Origin: Roseomonas sp. HF4
Lineage (GTDB): Bacteria; Pseudomonadota; Alphaproteobacteria; Acetobacterales; Acetobacteraceae
Direction: 5' to 3'
NCBI RefSeq assembly: GCF_005222755.1
Contig: NZ_STGD01000011.1
Span: 124,001-188,000 of the forward strand
DNA: 64,000 nt
This document shows positions 1 to 8,968 of this stretch, in pieces (positions within the stretch are counted from its first letter, which is position 1; every line of letters starts with the position of its first letter). Below the pieces are notes generated by a model that was given only the letters and a program-made list of their open reading frames with translations, did no database searches and was not told the origin of the DNA. A program made the translations under genes and the position numbers.

Positions 1-819
1 TCGGACAGCCGCACCTCGCTGCTGCTGTTCCGCGCCGGGGACGCGACGCCGAAGGCGGTGCCGCTCGGCCTGGTGGCGCGGCTCGAGGACATTCCGGCCG
101 AACGCATCGAGATGTCGGGCGCGACCCCCGTGGTGCAGTACCGCGGCGCGCTGATGCCCCTGATCCCGGTCTCGTCGGGGTGGATGCGGCCCGAGGGCAC
201 GGCCCGCCAGGCGGTGCTGGTCTTCACCGAGAATGGCTGCGCCATGGGCCTGATGGTCGATGAGATCCTCGACGTGCTCGACGAGCGGCTGACGATCCAG
301 CCCGGATCCGGCCGGCCCGGCTTCATCGGCAGCGCGGTCGTGGCCGGCAGCGTGACCGAGCTGATCGACACGGCCTTCTGGCTTGCGCAGGGGGGGGAGG
401 ACTGGTTCCGCGCCGCGCGCCCCGCGGCCGCCGCGGCAAGCCGCCCGCAGCTGCTGCTGGTGGAGGACAGCGCCTTCTTCCGGCATCTGGTCGTGCCGTC
501 GCTCGCGGCCGCCGGCTTCGACGTGACGGCGGTGGACAGCGCCGCCGCCGCCCTCCGGATGCGGGAGGAGGGCGCGCGCTTCGACGCCGTGGTCTCGGAC
601 ATCGAGATGCCGGAGATGGACGGCATTGCCTTCGCCCGCGCGCTGCGCGCGGGCGGTGCCTGGGCGGAGGTGCCGCTGATCGCGCTGTCCTCCCGCGCCG
701 AGCCCGCCGATGTCGCGCGCGGCCGCGACGCCGGCTTCACCGATTATGTCGCGAAGTACGACCGGGAAGCGTTGATGCAGTCGCTGGCCGACTGCCTCGC
801 CGCGCCGCTCGTGGGCTGA
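1..819 (+). CDS. cheA: Hybrid CheA histidine kinase, C-terminal part (CheW-like domain plus receiver domain), partial at 5' edge
   Basis: The reading frame is open from base 1, so only the last 272 residues are present. The first ~130 residues look like the CheW-like regulatory domain of CheA, which couples the kinase to receptors. A receiver domain follows, with the acidic pair in LLLVEDS, a phospho-acceptor Asp in VVSDIEMPEMDG (about residue 200 of the visible part) and a Lys near the end (DYVAKYD). The kinase core would lie upstream and is not seen. A CheA carrying its own receiver is a known hybrid architecture, and the next four genes are all chemotaxis genes in the same direction. A CheV-like protein (CheW plus receiver) is the alternative. 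The gtg at 58 is unlikely to be the start because the domain begins before it. Confidence 0.8.
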   Translation, partial: SDSRTSLLLFRAGDATPKAVPLGLVARLEDIPAERIEMSGATPVVQYRGALMPLIPVSSGWMRPEGTARQAVLVFTENGCAMGLMVDEILDVLDERLTIQPGSGRPGFIGSAVVAGSVTELIDTAFWLAQGGEDWFRAARPAAAAASRPQLLLVEDSAFFRHLVVPSLAAAGFDVTAVDSAAAALRMREEGARFDAVVSDIEMPEMDGIAFARALRAGGAWAEVPLIALSSRAEPADVARGRDAGFTDYVAKYDREALMQSLADCLAAPLVG

Positions 820-829
820 GGAGGACGCC

Positions 830-1321
830 ATGCAGCAGACCACGACCCCGGCGCCCGCGCTGCGCGACGCGATGCCGCCCCCCCGTGCCGTGCGCGACGA
901 GGAACAGGTCTTCCTGACCATGACCGTGGCCGCGCAGGGCTGCGCCGTTCCGGTGCTGCTCGTACGCGACGTGCTCGGCCCGCAGGCCATCACGCGCATC
1001 CCGCTGGCGCCGGGCGAGGTGGCGGGCAGCCTGAACCTGCGCGGGCGGATCGTGACGGCCGTGGACCTCCGGCTGCGCCTCGGCCTGCCGCCGCGCGACG
1101 CCAACATCCTGCCGATGAGCGTGGTGGTGGAGCAGGCCGGGGAACTCTATTCCCTCCTGGTCGACGAGGTGGGCGAGGTGATCCCCCTGCCCGTCGAGGG
1201 GTTCGAGCCCAATCCGCCCACCCTCGACGCCTTCTGGCGCGACATCTCGCGCGGGGTGCAGCGGCAGGAGCAGCGGCTGCTCATCGCGCTCGACATCGAC
1301 CGCGTGCTGGCGATCGGCTGA
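830..1321 (+). CDS. cheW: Chemotaxis coupling protein CheW
   Basis: This 163-residue protein is almost entirely one CheW domain, the SH3-like fold that bridges chemoreceptors and CheA at the membrane array. Typical features are the VRDVLGPQAITRIP stretch, GEVAGSLNLRG and the LLVDEVGEV segment. The N-terminal ~25 residues (TTTPAPALRDAMPPP) form a low-complexity leader. A good ribosome site (gaggagg) sits 6 bases before the ATG, and the gene begins 10 bases after the cheA stop. It therefore very likely belongs to the same operon as the kinase fragment upstream and the cheY, cheB and cheR genes downstream. Confidence 0.93.
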   Translation: MQQTTTPAPALRDAMPPPRAVRDEEQVFLTMTVAAQGCAVPVLLVRDVLGPQAITRIPLAPGEVAGSLNLRGRIVTAVDLRLRLGLPPRDANILPMSVVVEQAGELYSLLVDEVGEVIPLPVEGFEPNPPTLDAFWRDISRGVQRQEQRLLIALDIDRVLAIG

Positions 1322-1331
1322 GGGGCCGGCG

Positions 1332-1711
<380 letters not shown>

Positions 1712-1715
<4 letters not shown>

Positions 1716-2809
1716 CCACGGTCTCCCCGCCCGCGGCGGTGGAGGTGCGCGTGATGCTGTGCGACGACAGCGCGACCGTACGCGCCATCCTCGGCCGCGT
1801 CCTCGAAGCCGAGCCCGGGATCCGCGTGGTGCATCGGGCGGCGAACGGGCAGGCGGCGCTCGATGCGCTCGCCGGCGCCCGGCCGGACGTGGTGCTGCTC
1901 GACCTCGAGATGCCGGTGATGGACGGCATGACCGCGCTGCCGCGGATCCTGAAGGCTGCGCCGGCCGCGGCGGTGATCGTCGCAAGCGCGCTGACGCAGC
2001 GCGGCGCCAAGGCCGCGATCGCGGCGCTGGCCGCGGGTGCGGCCGACTACGTGCCGAAGCCCCAGGGTGCCGCGGGCGGCGCGGCGGACCCCGCCTTCCG
2101 GGCGGAATTGATCGCGAAGGTGCGGGGCTGGGCGCGCGTGAAGCGCCAGGGCCGGCCGGGCGCCGCGCCGCAGCCCGCCGCCCCGCCCGCCCCGGTGGCG
2201 CGTGCCGCGCCGATGGCCGCCCGCGCGCGTCCCGCCCTGGTCGCGGTCGGCTGTTCGACCGGCGGGCCGCAGGCGCTGGCCGCGCTCGTCCGAAGGCTGC
2301 CGCGCCTGGCGGTGCCGGTCGTGCTGGTGCAACACATGCCGGCCGGCTTCACCGCGATGCTGGCCGATCACCTGGACCGCCTCGGCGCGCTGCGCTGTGC
2401 CGAGGCGCAGGACGGGGAGGCGCTGGAGCCGGGGCGCATCCACGTGGCGCCGGGCGATCGCCACCTGCTGGTGGAGGCCGCGCCGGGCGGCTTCCGGGCG
2501 CGCCTGACCGCCGACCCGCCCGAGAACTACTGCCGCCCGGCCGTCGATCCCATGCTGCGCAGCGCGGCACGCGCCGCCGGCGGCAAGGTGCTGGCCGTGA
2601 TCCTGACCGGCATGGGCCATGACGGGCTCTCGGGCTGTCGTGCCGTCGTGTATGCAGGCGGCACGGTGCTGGCGCAGGACGAGGCAAGTTCCGTCGTCTG
2701 GGGCATGCCGGGGGCCGTCGCGCGCGCCGGCCTGCCCCTGCTGGTCGCGCCGCCCGAGGCGCTGGCCGAACGCATCGCCGCGCTGGCGGCCGAGAGGGTC
2801 ACTGCATGA
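1712..2809 (+). CDS. cheB: Protein-glutamate methylesterase CheB
   Basis: CheB removes methyl groups from chemoreceptor glutamates, and can deamidate glutamines, to reset adaptation. An N-terminal receiver domain (roughly residues 8-125, phospho-acceptor in LLDLEMPVMDG) is joined by a Pro/Ala-rich linker to the methylesterase domain. The catalytic triad is visible: Ser about 182 in GCSTGG, His in VQHMPAGF and Asp in TGMGHDG. The 365-residue length is normal. The GTG start overlaps the stop of the preceding receiver gene, and the stop overlaps the cheR start, consistent with translational coupling. Confidence 0.95.
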
Positions 2810-3633
2810 CGCCCGAAAGCTTCGCCTTCCTGTCCGGCCTCGTGAAGGCGAGGTCCGGGATCGTCCTGACGGCCGACAAGGGCTACATGCTCGAAACGCG
2901 CCTTGGTCCGATGCTGCGGCGGGAAGGCTTGGCGGGCCTGGATGTGCTGGCGCTCCGGCTGCGCTCGGCGCGCGAGGAGAGGCTCGCCGCCGAGGTGGTC
3001 GAGGCGTTGACGACCAACGAGAGTTCCTTCTTCCGCGACGGCAAGCCCTTCGACCACCTGCGGCGGCTGCTGCCGAAGCTCGCGGCGGCGCGCGCGCCGG
3101 GCCAGGCTCTCAGGGTCTGGTCCGCGGCCTGCTCCTCGGGCCAGGAAGCCTATTCGGTGGCGATGGTGGTGACCGAGCTCGGCGCGGCGCTGGGCGGGCG
3201 GCGGGTCGAGATCCTGGGCACCGACCTGTCGCGCGAGATGCTCGACCGCGCGAGGGACGGCGCCTTCACCCAGTTCGAGGTGCAGCGCGGCCTGCCGGTG
3301 CAGATGCTGGTCAAGTATTTCCGGCAGGACGGCGCGCGCTGGTGCGTGAAGCCCGAACTGCGCGCCATGGCACGATGGCAGCCCTTCAACCTGCTGGAGG
3401 ATGCGCGCGGCCTCGGCCGCTTCGACGTGATCTTCTGCCGCAACGTGCTGATCTACTTTGACGCGCCGACCAAGTCCCGCGTGCTCGGCATGCTCGCCGG
3501 CATGGTGGCGCCGGATGGCGTCGTCTATCTCGGCGGGGCCGAGACGGTGCTCGGCCTGACCGAGCGGCTGGCGCCGGCGGCCGGGGAGCGCGGGGTCTAT
3601 GAGCAGGCTCGCCAGGCCGCGCGCGCGGGGTAG
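2806..3633 (+). CDS. cheR: Chemoreceptor glutamate methyltransferase CheR
   Basis: CheR transfers methyl groups from S-adenosylmethionine to receptor glutamates, opposing CheB. The 275-residue protein has the small N-terminal helical domain (LKARSG-like start, TTNESSFFRD) and the SAM-binding core with WSAACSSGQEAYS. The family motif CRNVLIYFD is also present. The ATG overlaps the cheB stop (ATGA). It is the last gene of the chemotaxis operon here. A GC-rich hairpin follows at 3639-3661, and the next gene, ctrA, is convergent. Confidence 0.95.
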   Translation: MTPESFAFLSGLVKARSGIVLTADKGYMLETRLGPMLRREGLAGLDVLALRLRSAREERLAAEVVEALTTNESSFFRDGKPFDHLRRLLPKLAAARAPGQALRVWSAACSSGQEAYSVAMVVTELGAALGGRRVEILGTDLSREMLDRARDGAFTQFEVQRGLPVQMLVKYFRQDGARWCVKPELRAMARWQPFNLLEDARGLGRFDVIFCRNVLIYFDAPTKSRVLGMLAGMVAPDGVVYLGGAETVLGLTERLAPAAGERGVYEQARQAARAG

Positions 3634-3638
3634 GACAG

Positions 3639-3661
3639 GCGGCGGGGCCGCCCCCCGCCGC
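3639..3661. terminator. GC-rich hairpin between convergent cheR and ctrA
   Basis: A perfect 9-bp stem (GCGGCGGGG / CCCCGCCGC) with a 5-base loop lies in the gap between two convergent genes. There is no T-run, so intrinsic termination is uncertain. The position makes it a plausible bidirectional transcript end. Confidence 0.4.
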
Positions 3662-3715
3662 GGCGGTGTCCCCGGACCGGCGGCCGGGCGGCACTCGCCC
3701 CCGGCCGAAGTCGCG

Positions 3716-4480
3716 TCAGGCCGCCTGCATGCCGGGCGCGGCGCCCATTGCCGTCACGCCGCCGCCCTCGGCGCCGGCGGGCTGCCATGCCGCGGCGCCG
3801 CGGCCCGCGGCGGGGTCCCGCAGCACGTAGCCACGCCCCCAGACGGTGCCGATCAGGTCGCTCGCGCCCGCCTGGGCAAGCTTCTTGCGCAGCTTGCAGA
3901 TGAACACGTCGATGATCTTCACCTCAGGCTCGTCGATGCCGCCGTAGAGGTGATTGAGGAAGGCCTCCTTCGTCATCACCACGCCCTTCCGGAGCGCGAG
4001 CAGTTCGAGGATGGCGTATTCCTTGCCGGTCAGGTGGACCGCGCGGCCGGTGACCGTCACCTCGCGCGAGCCGAGATTGAGGTTGAGCGGGCCGATCGAC
4101 AGCGTCGGCTGGCTGAACCCCTTGGCGCGGCGGACGATCGCCTGCAGCCGCGCGACCAGTTCCTGCTGGTCGAAGGGCTTGGTGATGAAGTCGTCGGCAC
4201 CCATGCCGAACACCTTCACCTTGGTCTGCGGGCGCGACACGCCCGAAAGGATCAGAACCGGCGTCTCGATGCGCGACGCGCGGAGCCGGCGGACGACCTC
4301 GGAGCCGTCGATGTCCGGCAGCATGAGGTCGAGGATGACGATGTCGTAATCGTAGAGGCGGGCCAGCTCGACGGCCTCCTCGCCGGTGTCGGCGGTGTCC
4401 ACGATCATCGACGCGGCGCGTAACATCAATGAGATGCCGCGTGCTGTGGTGAGATCATCCTCAACGAGTAAGACGCGCAT
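3716..4480 (-). CDS. ctrA: Cell cycle response regulator CtrA
   Basis: This is an OmpR-family DNA-binding response regulator of 254 residues that matches CtrA, the alphaproteobacterial master regulator of cell cycle and motility genes. The receiver domain (1-~120) has MRVLLVEDD, the phospho-acceptor in [10 protein letters not shown] and the Lys in FITKPFD. The winged-helix output domain carries [12 protein letters not shown] and the recognition region [16 protein letters not shown], ending in [10 protein letters not shown]. An Ala/Gly-rich extension of about 25 residues follows the domain. The start is set by GAGGGG before an ATG at 4480; a start 12 residues earlier would add a non-family leader. 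It faces the chemotaxis operon. Confidence 0.95.
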   Translation of the reverse strand: MRVLLVEDDLTTARGISLMLRAASMIVDTADTGEEAVELARLYDYDIVILDLMLPDIDGSEVVRRLRASRIETPVLILSGVSRPQTKVKVFGMGADDFITKPFDQQELVARLQAIVRRAKGFSQPTLSIGPLNLNLGSREVTVTGRAVHLTGKEYAILELLALRKGVVMTKEAFLNHLYGGIDEPEVKIIDVFICKLRKKLAQAGASDLIGTVWGRGYVLRDPAAGRGAAAWQPAGAEGGGVTAMGAAPGMQAA

Positions 4481-4541
4481 TTTCGGTCCCCTCACGGTAC
4501 GAGGGTAAAATACCACCTATGCGCGTATCTTCAAGCGCAAA

Positions 4542-4562
4542 TTGACGCTTTAGATGCGTCAA
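4542..4562. promoter_or_regulatory. Perfect inverted repeat upstream of ctrA
   Basis: TTGACGC and GCGTCAA form two 7-base arms separated by 7 bases, about 62-82 bases upstream of the ctrA start, in an unusually AT-rich stretch. Read on the minus strand, one arm provides a TTGACG that could serve as a -35 element. It may be a regulator binding site in the ctrA promoter. I did not find a classical TTAA-N7-TTAA CtrA box or a GANTC methylation site in the same gap. Confidence 0.5.
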
Positions 4563-4623
4563 GAAAGGAACGTAAACGCAACTCGCGATTAATTTATTGC
4601 AAAATGAGACAAACTGTGGGGAT

Positions 4624-5514
4624 TTAGGGGCCTTGGAGCTCCCGCAGCGATACTACCCAGGGTTGTGGCGCTTCCCGTGGCAGGAAATGGCCGGCGCCGG
4701 CCACCACCTCCCGCCGGAAGGGGCCGGCGAACCGGCGCGCCGAGCCTTCGCTGTTGCCTGGCGGATCCACACCATCCTCGGCCCCGTGCAACACCACCGA
4801 CGGCACCCGGATCGGCGGGCGTGCGGCCAGGCGCCGCTCGATCTCCTCGAGTGCCGGGTCGCCCGGCGCCGCCCCGTGCCGGTGGCGGTAGGATTGCACC
4901 ACAGTCGCAACGAAATCGGGGTTGTCGAAGCTTTCGGCCGTGCGGGCGAATTCCGCTTCGGTGAAGCGCCAGCCCGGCGACCACATGCGCCAGAGCAGGC
5001 GGCAGAAGCCTCGGCGGTCGGCCTCGAGGCCCGCGGCCCCGCGCGGCGTGTGCAGGTACCACTGGTACCAGTAGCGCGCCTCCTGCTCGGCGGCCGCGGG
5101 GCGCGCCGCACCCGCGATGTCCTGGATGTTGTAGCCATTGCCGGAAACCAGCCCGCGCACGCGCTCGGGCCAGAGCGCGGCCACGATGCAGGCGGCGCGG
5201 CCGCCCCAGTCGTAGCCCGCCAGCAGCGCCCGGCGGATGCCCATGGCGTCCATCAGCGCCAGCAGGTCCGCACCCAGCGCCGCCTGCTGGCCGGACCGCG
5301 GCGTCGCGGCATCACGGTAGCGTGTCGGCCCGTAGCCGCGCAGGTAGGGCACGACCACGCGAAACCCCTCGGCCGCGAGCACGGGCGCCACCCCGTCCCA
5401 GGCGCGCGCATCGTCGGGGAAGCCATGCAGCAGGATCGCCGCCGGCCCGTCCGCGGGGCCGTGCAGCTCGACCGCGATGTCGAGCGTGCCGGCCGTCACC
5501 ATCGCGATGTCCAT
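4624..5514 (-). CDS. Alpha/beta hydrolase, epoxide-hydrolase-like
   Basis: The 296-residue protein has the alpha/beta hydrolase fold with the epoxide hydrolase / haloalkane dehalogenase signature. The HGFPDD loop forms the oxyanion region, a nucleophilic Asp sits in AGYDWGG, an acidic residue in HGAEDGVDP, and the catalytic His in GAGHFLPRE. An Asp nucleophile followed by Trp points to epoxide hydrolase rather than a serine esterase. The substrate is unknown. The chosen ATG at 5514 has AAGGAGG just upstream; an earlier start would add eight Arg-rich residues. No signal peptide is visible, so it is probably cytoplasmic. Confidence 0.85.
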   Translation of the reverse strand: MDIAMVTAGTLDIAVELHGPADGPAAILLHGFPDDARAWDGVAPVLAAEGFRVVVPYLRGYGPTRYRDAATPRSGQQAALGADLLALMDAMGIRRALLAGYDWGGRAACIVAALWPERVRGLVSGNGYNIQDIAGAARPAAAEQEARYWYQWYLHTPRGAAGLEADRRGFCRLLWRMWSPGWRFTEAEFARTAESFDNPDFVATVVQSYRHRHGAAPGDPALEEIERRLAARPPIRVPSVVLHGAEDGVDPPGNSEGSARRFAGPFRREVVAGAGHFLPREAPQPWVVSLRELQGP

Positions 5515-5630
5515 GTCCCGAACCCTCCTTCGCCGCACCGAGGCGATGGACAGTCTCGGGCGGCGGGCTCAGCCCAGGAAGGGGAAACGGTCGACGCCAA
5601 TCCCGCCGCACGCCGGGCGGCCCGCCAGGC

Positions 5631-6539
5631 CTACCGCCAGCGGCGATGCATCCAGAGCCATTGGCCGGGGCATTCCCGCACCCAGCCCTCGATCACGGTG
5701 TTCATGGCCTGCGTCGCGCCCTCCACGTCCACCAGGCCCTCCGCGTCGCGCGGCATCGGGATTTCCTCGGTCAGGTCCAGGCGAAAGCGGCCACCGGGCA
5801 GGCGGATCGCGCGCGCGCCATGCACCGGGCAGTCGAAGCGGCGCGCAAGCTGCGCCAGCAGCGGATTGGCCGAGGCTGGGCGGCCCATGAACGTCACGAC
5901 CGGCCCGCGCCCGAAGCGCTGGTCGACCAGCATGCCGACGTGCAGCCCGCGTTCCAGCGCGCGGGCCAGCTTGAAGGGCGCCGACATGCCGGCGGCGACC
6001 AGCGTGCCCATGCTGTCCTGGCGCAGGCGCAGGATTTCCTTCGCGACGGCGGGGCTGTTCGGCGTGCGGTACAGGACCGCGCTCTCGATCCCGTGCTTCG
6101 CCGCGGCGATGGCCGGCAATTCCCAGTTCGCGAGATGGGCAGAGAACACGATCGCCGGCTTGCCGTCGTCGCGCAGCCGTTCATAGAGGGCGACCGTCTC
6201 CGGGCTCGCGGTGATGCGCCCGGAATCGGGCCGCGCGGCGTCGAAGTCCCAGATCCGGTCCATGTGGACGTATTCACAGGCGACGCGGCCGAGATTGTCC
6301 CACGCCTCGGTCAGGATGGCCGCGCGCTCAGCCTCGGATTTCCCGGGAAAGGCGGCGGCGATGTTCTCCCGCCCGATGCGGTTGGCCGAGGTCAGGGGGC
6401 CGAGGCTGCGCGCCAGGAAGGCACCGATGCGCGGCCCGATATCCGGCCCGAGCAGGCGCAGCAGCGCGAAGACCGCCCGGACCAGGAGCCCGAACAGCCG
6501 ATCGGCGAAAAGCCAGAGACGGACCTTAAAGCGTAACAA
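5631..6539 (-). CDS. lpxXL: Lipid A acyltransferase of the LpxL/LpxXL family
   Basis: This 302-residue member of the lysophospholipid / lauroyl acyltransferase family has an N-terminal hydrophobic anchor (residues ~8-30) and the catalytic HX4E motif in SAHLANWE. It also has the downstream DQRFGRGPVVTFMG block typical of lipid A secondary acyltransferases. It ends the acpXL-type gene set; in rhizobia the gene at this position, lpxXL, transfers a very long hydroxy acyl chain from AcpXL to lipid A at the inner membrane. The role here is inferred from gene order. The best start is a TTG at 6539 that overlaps the end of the upstream dehydrogenase gene by 14 bases; no ATG or GTG is available until well inside the domain. 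Confidence 0.85.
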   Translation of the reverse strand: MLRFKVRLWLFADRLFGLLVRAVFALLRLLGPDIGPRIGAFLARSLGPLTSANRIGRENIAAAFPGKSEAERAAILTEAWDNLGRVACEYVHMDRIWDFDAARPDSGRITASPETVALYERLRDDGKPAIVFSAHLANWELPAIAAAKHGIESAVLYRTPNSPAVAKEILRLRQDSMGTLVAAGMSAPFKLARALERGLHVGMLVDQRFGRGPVVTFMGRPASANPLLAQLARRFDCPVHGARAIRLPGGRFRLDLTEEIPMPRDAEGLVDVEGATQAMNTVIEGWVRECPGQWLWMHRRWR

Positions 6540-7548
6540 CGATCTTCCCGAAGACCCGGCGGCTTTCCAGCCGGTCGAGCCCCTCCGTGAAGCGGTCCAC
6601 CGGCAGCACGGTGTCGAGCACCGGCAGGATGCCGCGCGCCATCTTGGCGTAGCCGTCGGCGATGTTGCGCATCGAGGCGCCGAAGGACCCGAAGATACGC
6701 AGCTGGCGCTGGAAGATCATCATGAGGTTGGTCTCGGCCGAGACGCCGGAGGTCGACCCGCAGGTCACCAGCCGCCCGCCCATGCGCAGCGACAGCAGCG
6801 AGCCCGCCCAGGTGGACGCCCCCACATGCTCGAACACCACGTCCACGCCGACCTTCCCCGTCGCGCGCCGCGCAACCGTCGGGAAGTTCTGCGTCGTGTA
6901 GTTTACGACGATGTCGGCACCCAGCGTCTTCGCCTTGGCGCATTTCTCGTCGTCGCCCGCCGTCGCGATGACCGTGCAGCCCAGGTCCTTGGCGATCCGC
7001 ACCGCCACCGTGCCGATGCCCGACCCCGCGGCATGCACGAGGATCGTCTCCCCGGGCTCGAGCTTCGCGTTGTCGAACAGCATGTGCTCGACGGTCGAGA
7101 AGGTGATCGGCCCGCAGGCGGCATCCTCCCAGGAGATGCCGTCCGGCACCCGCACCAGCAGCCGCGCTTCCTGGTTCACCAGCTCACAGGCGAAGCCGCC
7201 GACGTGGAAGCCCTTCACGCCGCGCACGTCCTCGCACAGGTTGTCCTGCCCCGCGCGGCAGCGGCGGCACGTGCCGCAGGTCAGCGCGCCATAGGGGGCG
7301 GCGCGGTCGCCGACCTTCCAGGCCGTGACGCCCTCGCCCACGGCGACGATCTCGCCGACCGCCTCGGCGCCCACGATCAGCGGCATCTCCCGCTTGGCGA
7401 AGGCCATGCCGCGGAAACCCCAGACATCGATGTGGTTCAGCGCGACGGCGTGAATGCGCAGCGTGACCTCGCCCGGGGCGGGCGGCGGCGGCGGGGGCAC
7501 CTCCTCGAGGCGCAGGTCGCGGTCGGCATGCAGGCGAAGGGCACGCAT
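6526..7548 (-). CDS. adh2XL: Zinc-type medium-chain dehydrogenase of the AcpXL pathway
   Basis: This 340-residue medium-chain dehydrogenase/reductase has an N-terminal GroES-like domain with four structural-zinc cysteines in the CGTCRRCRAGQDNLC region. It also has a nucleotide-binding Rossmann domain with HAAGSGIGTVAVRIAK. It is close to crotonyl-CoA reductase / quinone oxidoreductase relatives, so an enoyl-thioester reductase step in chain elongation is plausible. In the rhizobial very-long-chain fatty acid locus a gene of this type (adh2XL) sits exactly between fabF1XL and lpxXL, as here. A 154-base gap with a hairpin repeat separates it from fabF1XL, while it overlaps lpxXL. Confidence 0.85.
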   Translation of the reverse strand: MRALRLHADRDLRLEEVPPPPPPAPGEVTLRIHAVALNHIDVWGFRGMAFAKREMPLIVGAEAVGEIVAVGEGVTAWKVGDRAAPYGALTCGTCRRCRAGQDNLCEDVRGVKGFHVGGFACELVNQEARLLVRVPDGISWEDAACGPITFSTVEHMLFDNAKLEPGETILVHAAGSGIGTVAVRIAKDLGCTVIATAGDDEKCAKAKTLGADIVVNYTTQNFPTVARRATGKVGVDVVFEHVGASTWAGSLLSLRMGGRLVTCGSTSGVSAETNLMMIFQRQLRIFGSFGASMRNIADGYAKMARGILPVLDTVLPVDRFTEGLDRLESRRVFGKIVVTL

Positions 7549-7568
7549 GGAAGTCTCCCAGGACGGCA

Positions 7569-7695
7569 GGGGGAGAAGGGAACTTCTCCCCCCGAACCCC
7601 CCTCAACCTTCTCGGGCACCTGGCGCCCGACCACCCAGGATCGGCGCCAGATGCCAGAGAAGGGAGGGGGCGCGGGGGAGGTTCCCCTCCCCCGC
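7569..7695. repeat. Dispersed hairpin repeat, copy A (inside the acpXL operon)
   Basis: Two perfect 10-bp hairpins lie 93 bases apart. The first is GGGGGAGAAG / CTTCTCCCCC with a GGAA loop (7569-7592). The second is GCGGGGGAGG / CCTCCCCCGC with a TTCC loop (7672-7695). Between them is a CCCCTCAACCTTCT segment also found in copy B. It lies between two co-directional genes of one likely operon. Confidence 0.75.
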
Positions 7696-7702
7696 ACGAA
7701 AC

Positions 7703-8968
7703 TCAAGGCGCCGCGCTCACCACGAGGCACACGTTCTGGCCGCCGAACCCGAAGGAGTTCGACAGCACGTGCCGCAGCCCCGACACGCTCCGCGCGACAT
7801 TCGGCACCACGTCGAGCGTGATCGCCGGATCGGGCTCGTTGTGGTTGATCGTCGGCGGCAGCACCTGGTCGCGGATGGTCAGCAGGCTGAAGGCTGCCTC
7901 GATGGCACCTGCGGCGCTCAGCGTGTGGCCGATCATCGACTTGTTGGAGGAAATGGGCGGCGGCGCCTCGCCGAAGACGGCGCGCATGCCGAGCGTCTCC
8001 ATCTTGTCGTTCTCCGGCGTGCCGGTGCCGTGCGCGTTGACGTAGCCGACGTCGGCGGGCGCGAGCCCAGCATCGGCGATGGCATTGCGCATGGCGCCGA
8101 TGATGGCGTGGCCGTCGGGGTTCGAGCGCGTGCGGTGGAAGCTGTCCGCGCGTTCGCCGCAGCCCGAAAGGATGCCAAGTACCGTCGCGCCGCGCGCCGT
8201 CGCGTGCTCGAGGCTCTCCAGCACCAGCGCGGCCGCGCCTTCGCTCATCACGAAGCCGTCGCGGGTTTTCTCGAAGGGTCGGGATGCCTTTTCCGGCGCG
8301 TCGTTCCGCGCCGTCAGCGCCGAGAGCAGCGAGAAGCGGATCACCGCCTCGGGCTGCACCGAACCGTCGGCGCCGAGCGCGATGGCGGCCGCCGCCTCGC
8401 CGCGCTGGATCGCCTCGACCGCCATCTGGATGGCCGAGGCGCCGGTGGCGCAGGCGGTGGTGAGCGCGATCGGCGCGCCTGTGGTGCCGAAGCGCACGGC
8501 CAGATGCTCGCCGACGCCGCCGAACATGAAGGTCTCGTAGAGGTCCTGCCGCCCAGCCGCCACGCCCAGCGCCGCGCGATAGGATCCGTCGCCATTGGCC
8601 TGCCGCGCAAGTTCGAAGCGCTGCGGCCATTCGTATTCGACGGGCGGCATGCCGAGCATGAGCGGGCCAGGGAAGGCGCCGCCCGTTCCAAGCGCAGCCT
8701 GCGCCAGCGCTTCCTCGATCGCCGCGGCGGCCATGCGCTCGACGCGGAGGGGGGAACTCGCGACCGGCCCGCCGGCCGCCTCCTCCGGCAATTCGACCGT
8801 GCCGGCGATGGTGGTGCGCAGCTTGTCGACCGGGAAGCGGCGGATGCGGGAGATGCCCGACTTGCCCGCCTTGACCGCCGCCCAGCTCGCCTCCCGCCCC
8901 CAGGCGAGCGGCGTGACGATGCCGATGCCGGTGACAGCGACCAACGGCCGCCCGAGATGGTCCTTCAT
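7703..8968 (-). CDS. fabF1XL: Beta-ketoacyl-ACP synthase, catalytically intact (FabF1XL-type)
   Basis: This FabF-like condensing enzyme of 421 residues elongates acyl chains held on an acyl carrier protein. The full Cys-His-His active site is visible: Cys in TTACATGAS, His in NAHGTGTPEND and His in SMIGHTLSAAG. The ATG at 8968 overlaps the stop of the preceding ketosynthase gene (ATGA), so the two are probably translated together and may form a heterodimer. Placement after acpXL, fabZXL and a second ketosynthase matches fabF1XL in the rhizobial very-long-chain fatty acid cluster. The gene for primary fatty acid synthesis (fabF) is expected elsewhere. Confidence 0.9.
   Translation of the reverse strand: MKDHLGRPLVAVTGIGIVTPLAWGREASWAAVKAGKSGISRIRRFPVDKLRTTIAGTVELPEEAAGGPVASSPLRVERMAAAAIEEALAQAALGTGGAFPGPLMLGMPPVEYEWPQRFELARQANGDGSYRAALGVAAGRQDLYETFMFGGVGEHLAVRFGTTGAPIALTTACATGASAIQMAVEAIQRGEAAAAIALGADGSVQPEAVIRFSLLSALTARNDAPEKASRPFEKTRDGFVMSEGAAALVLESLEHATARGATVLGILSGCGERADSFHRTRSNPDGHAIIGAMRNAIADAGLAPADVGYVNAHGTGTPENDKMETLGMRAVFGEAPPPISSNKSMIGHTLSAAGAIEAAFSLLTIRDQVLPPTINHNEPDPAITLDVVPNVARSVSGLRHVLSNSFGFGGQNVCLVVSAAP

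Noticed and set aside
4481-4623. CtrA autoregulation box or GANTC methylation site in the ctrA promoter
   Set aside because: No TTAA-N7-TTAA and no GANTC could be found in the gap by eye.
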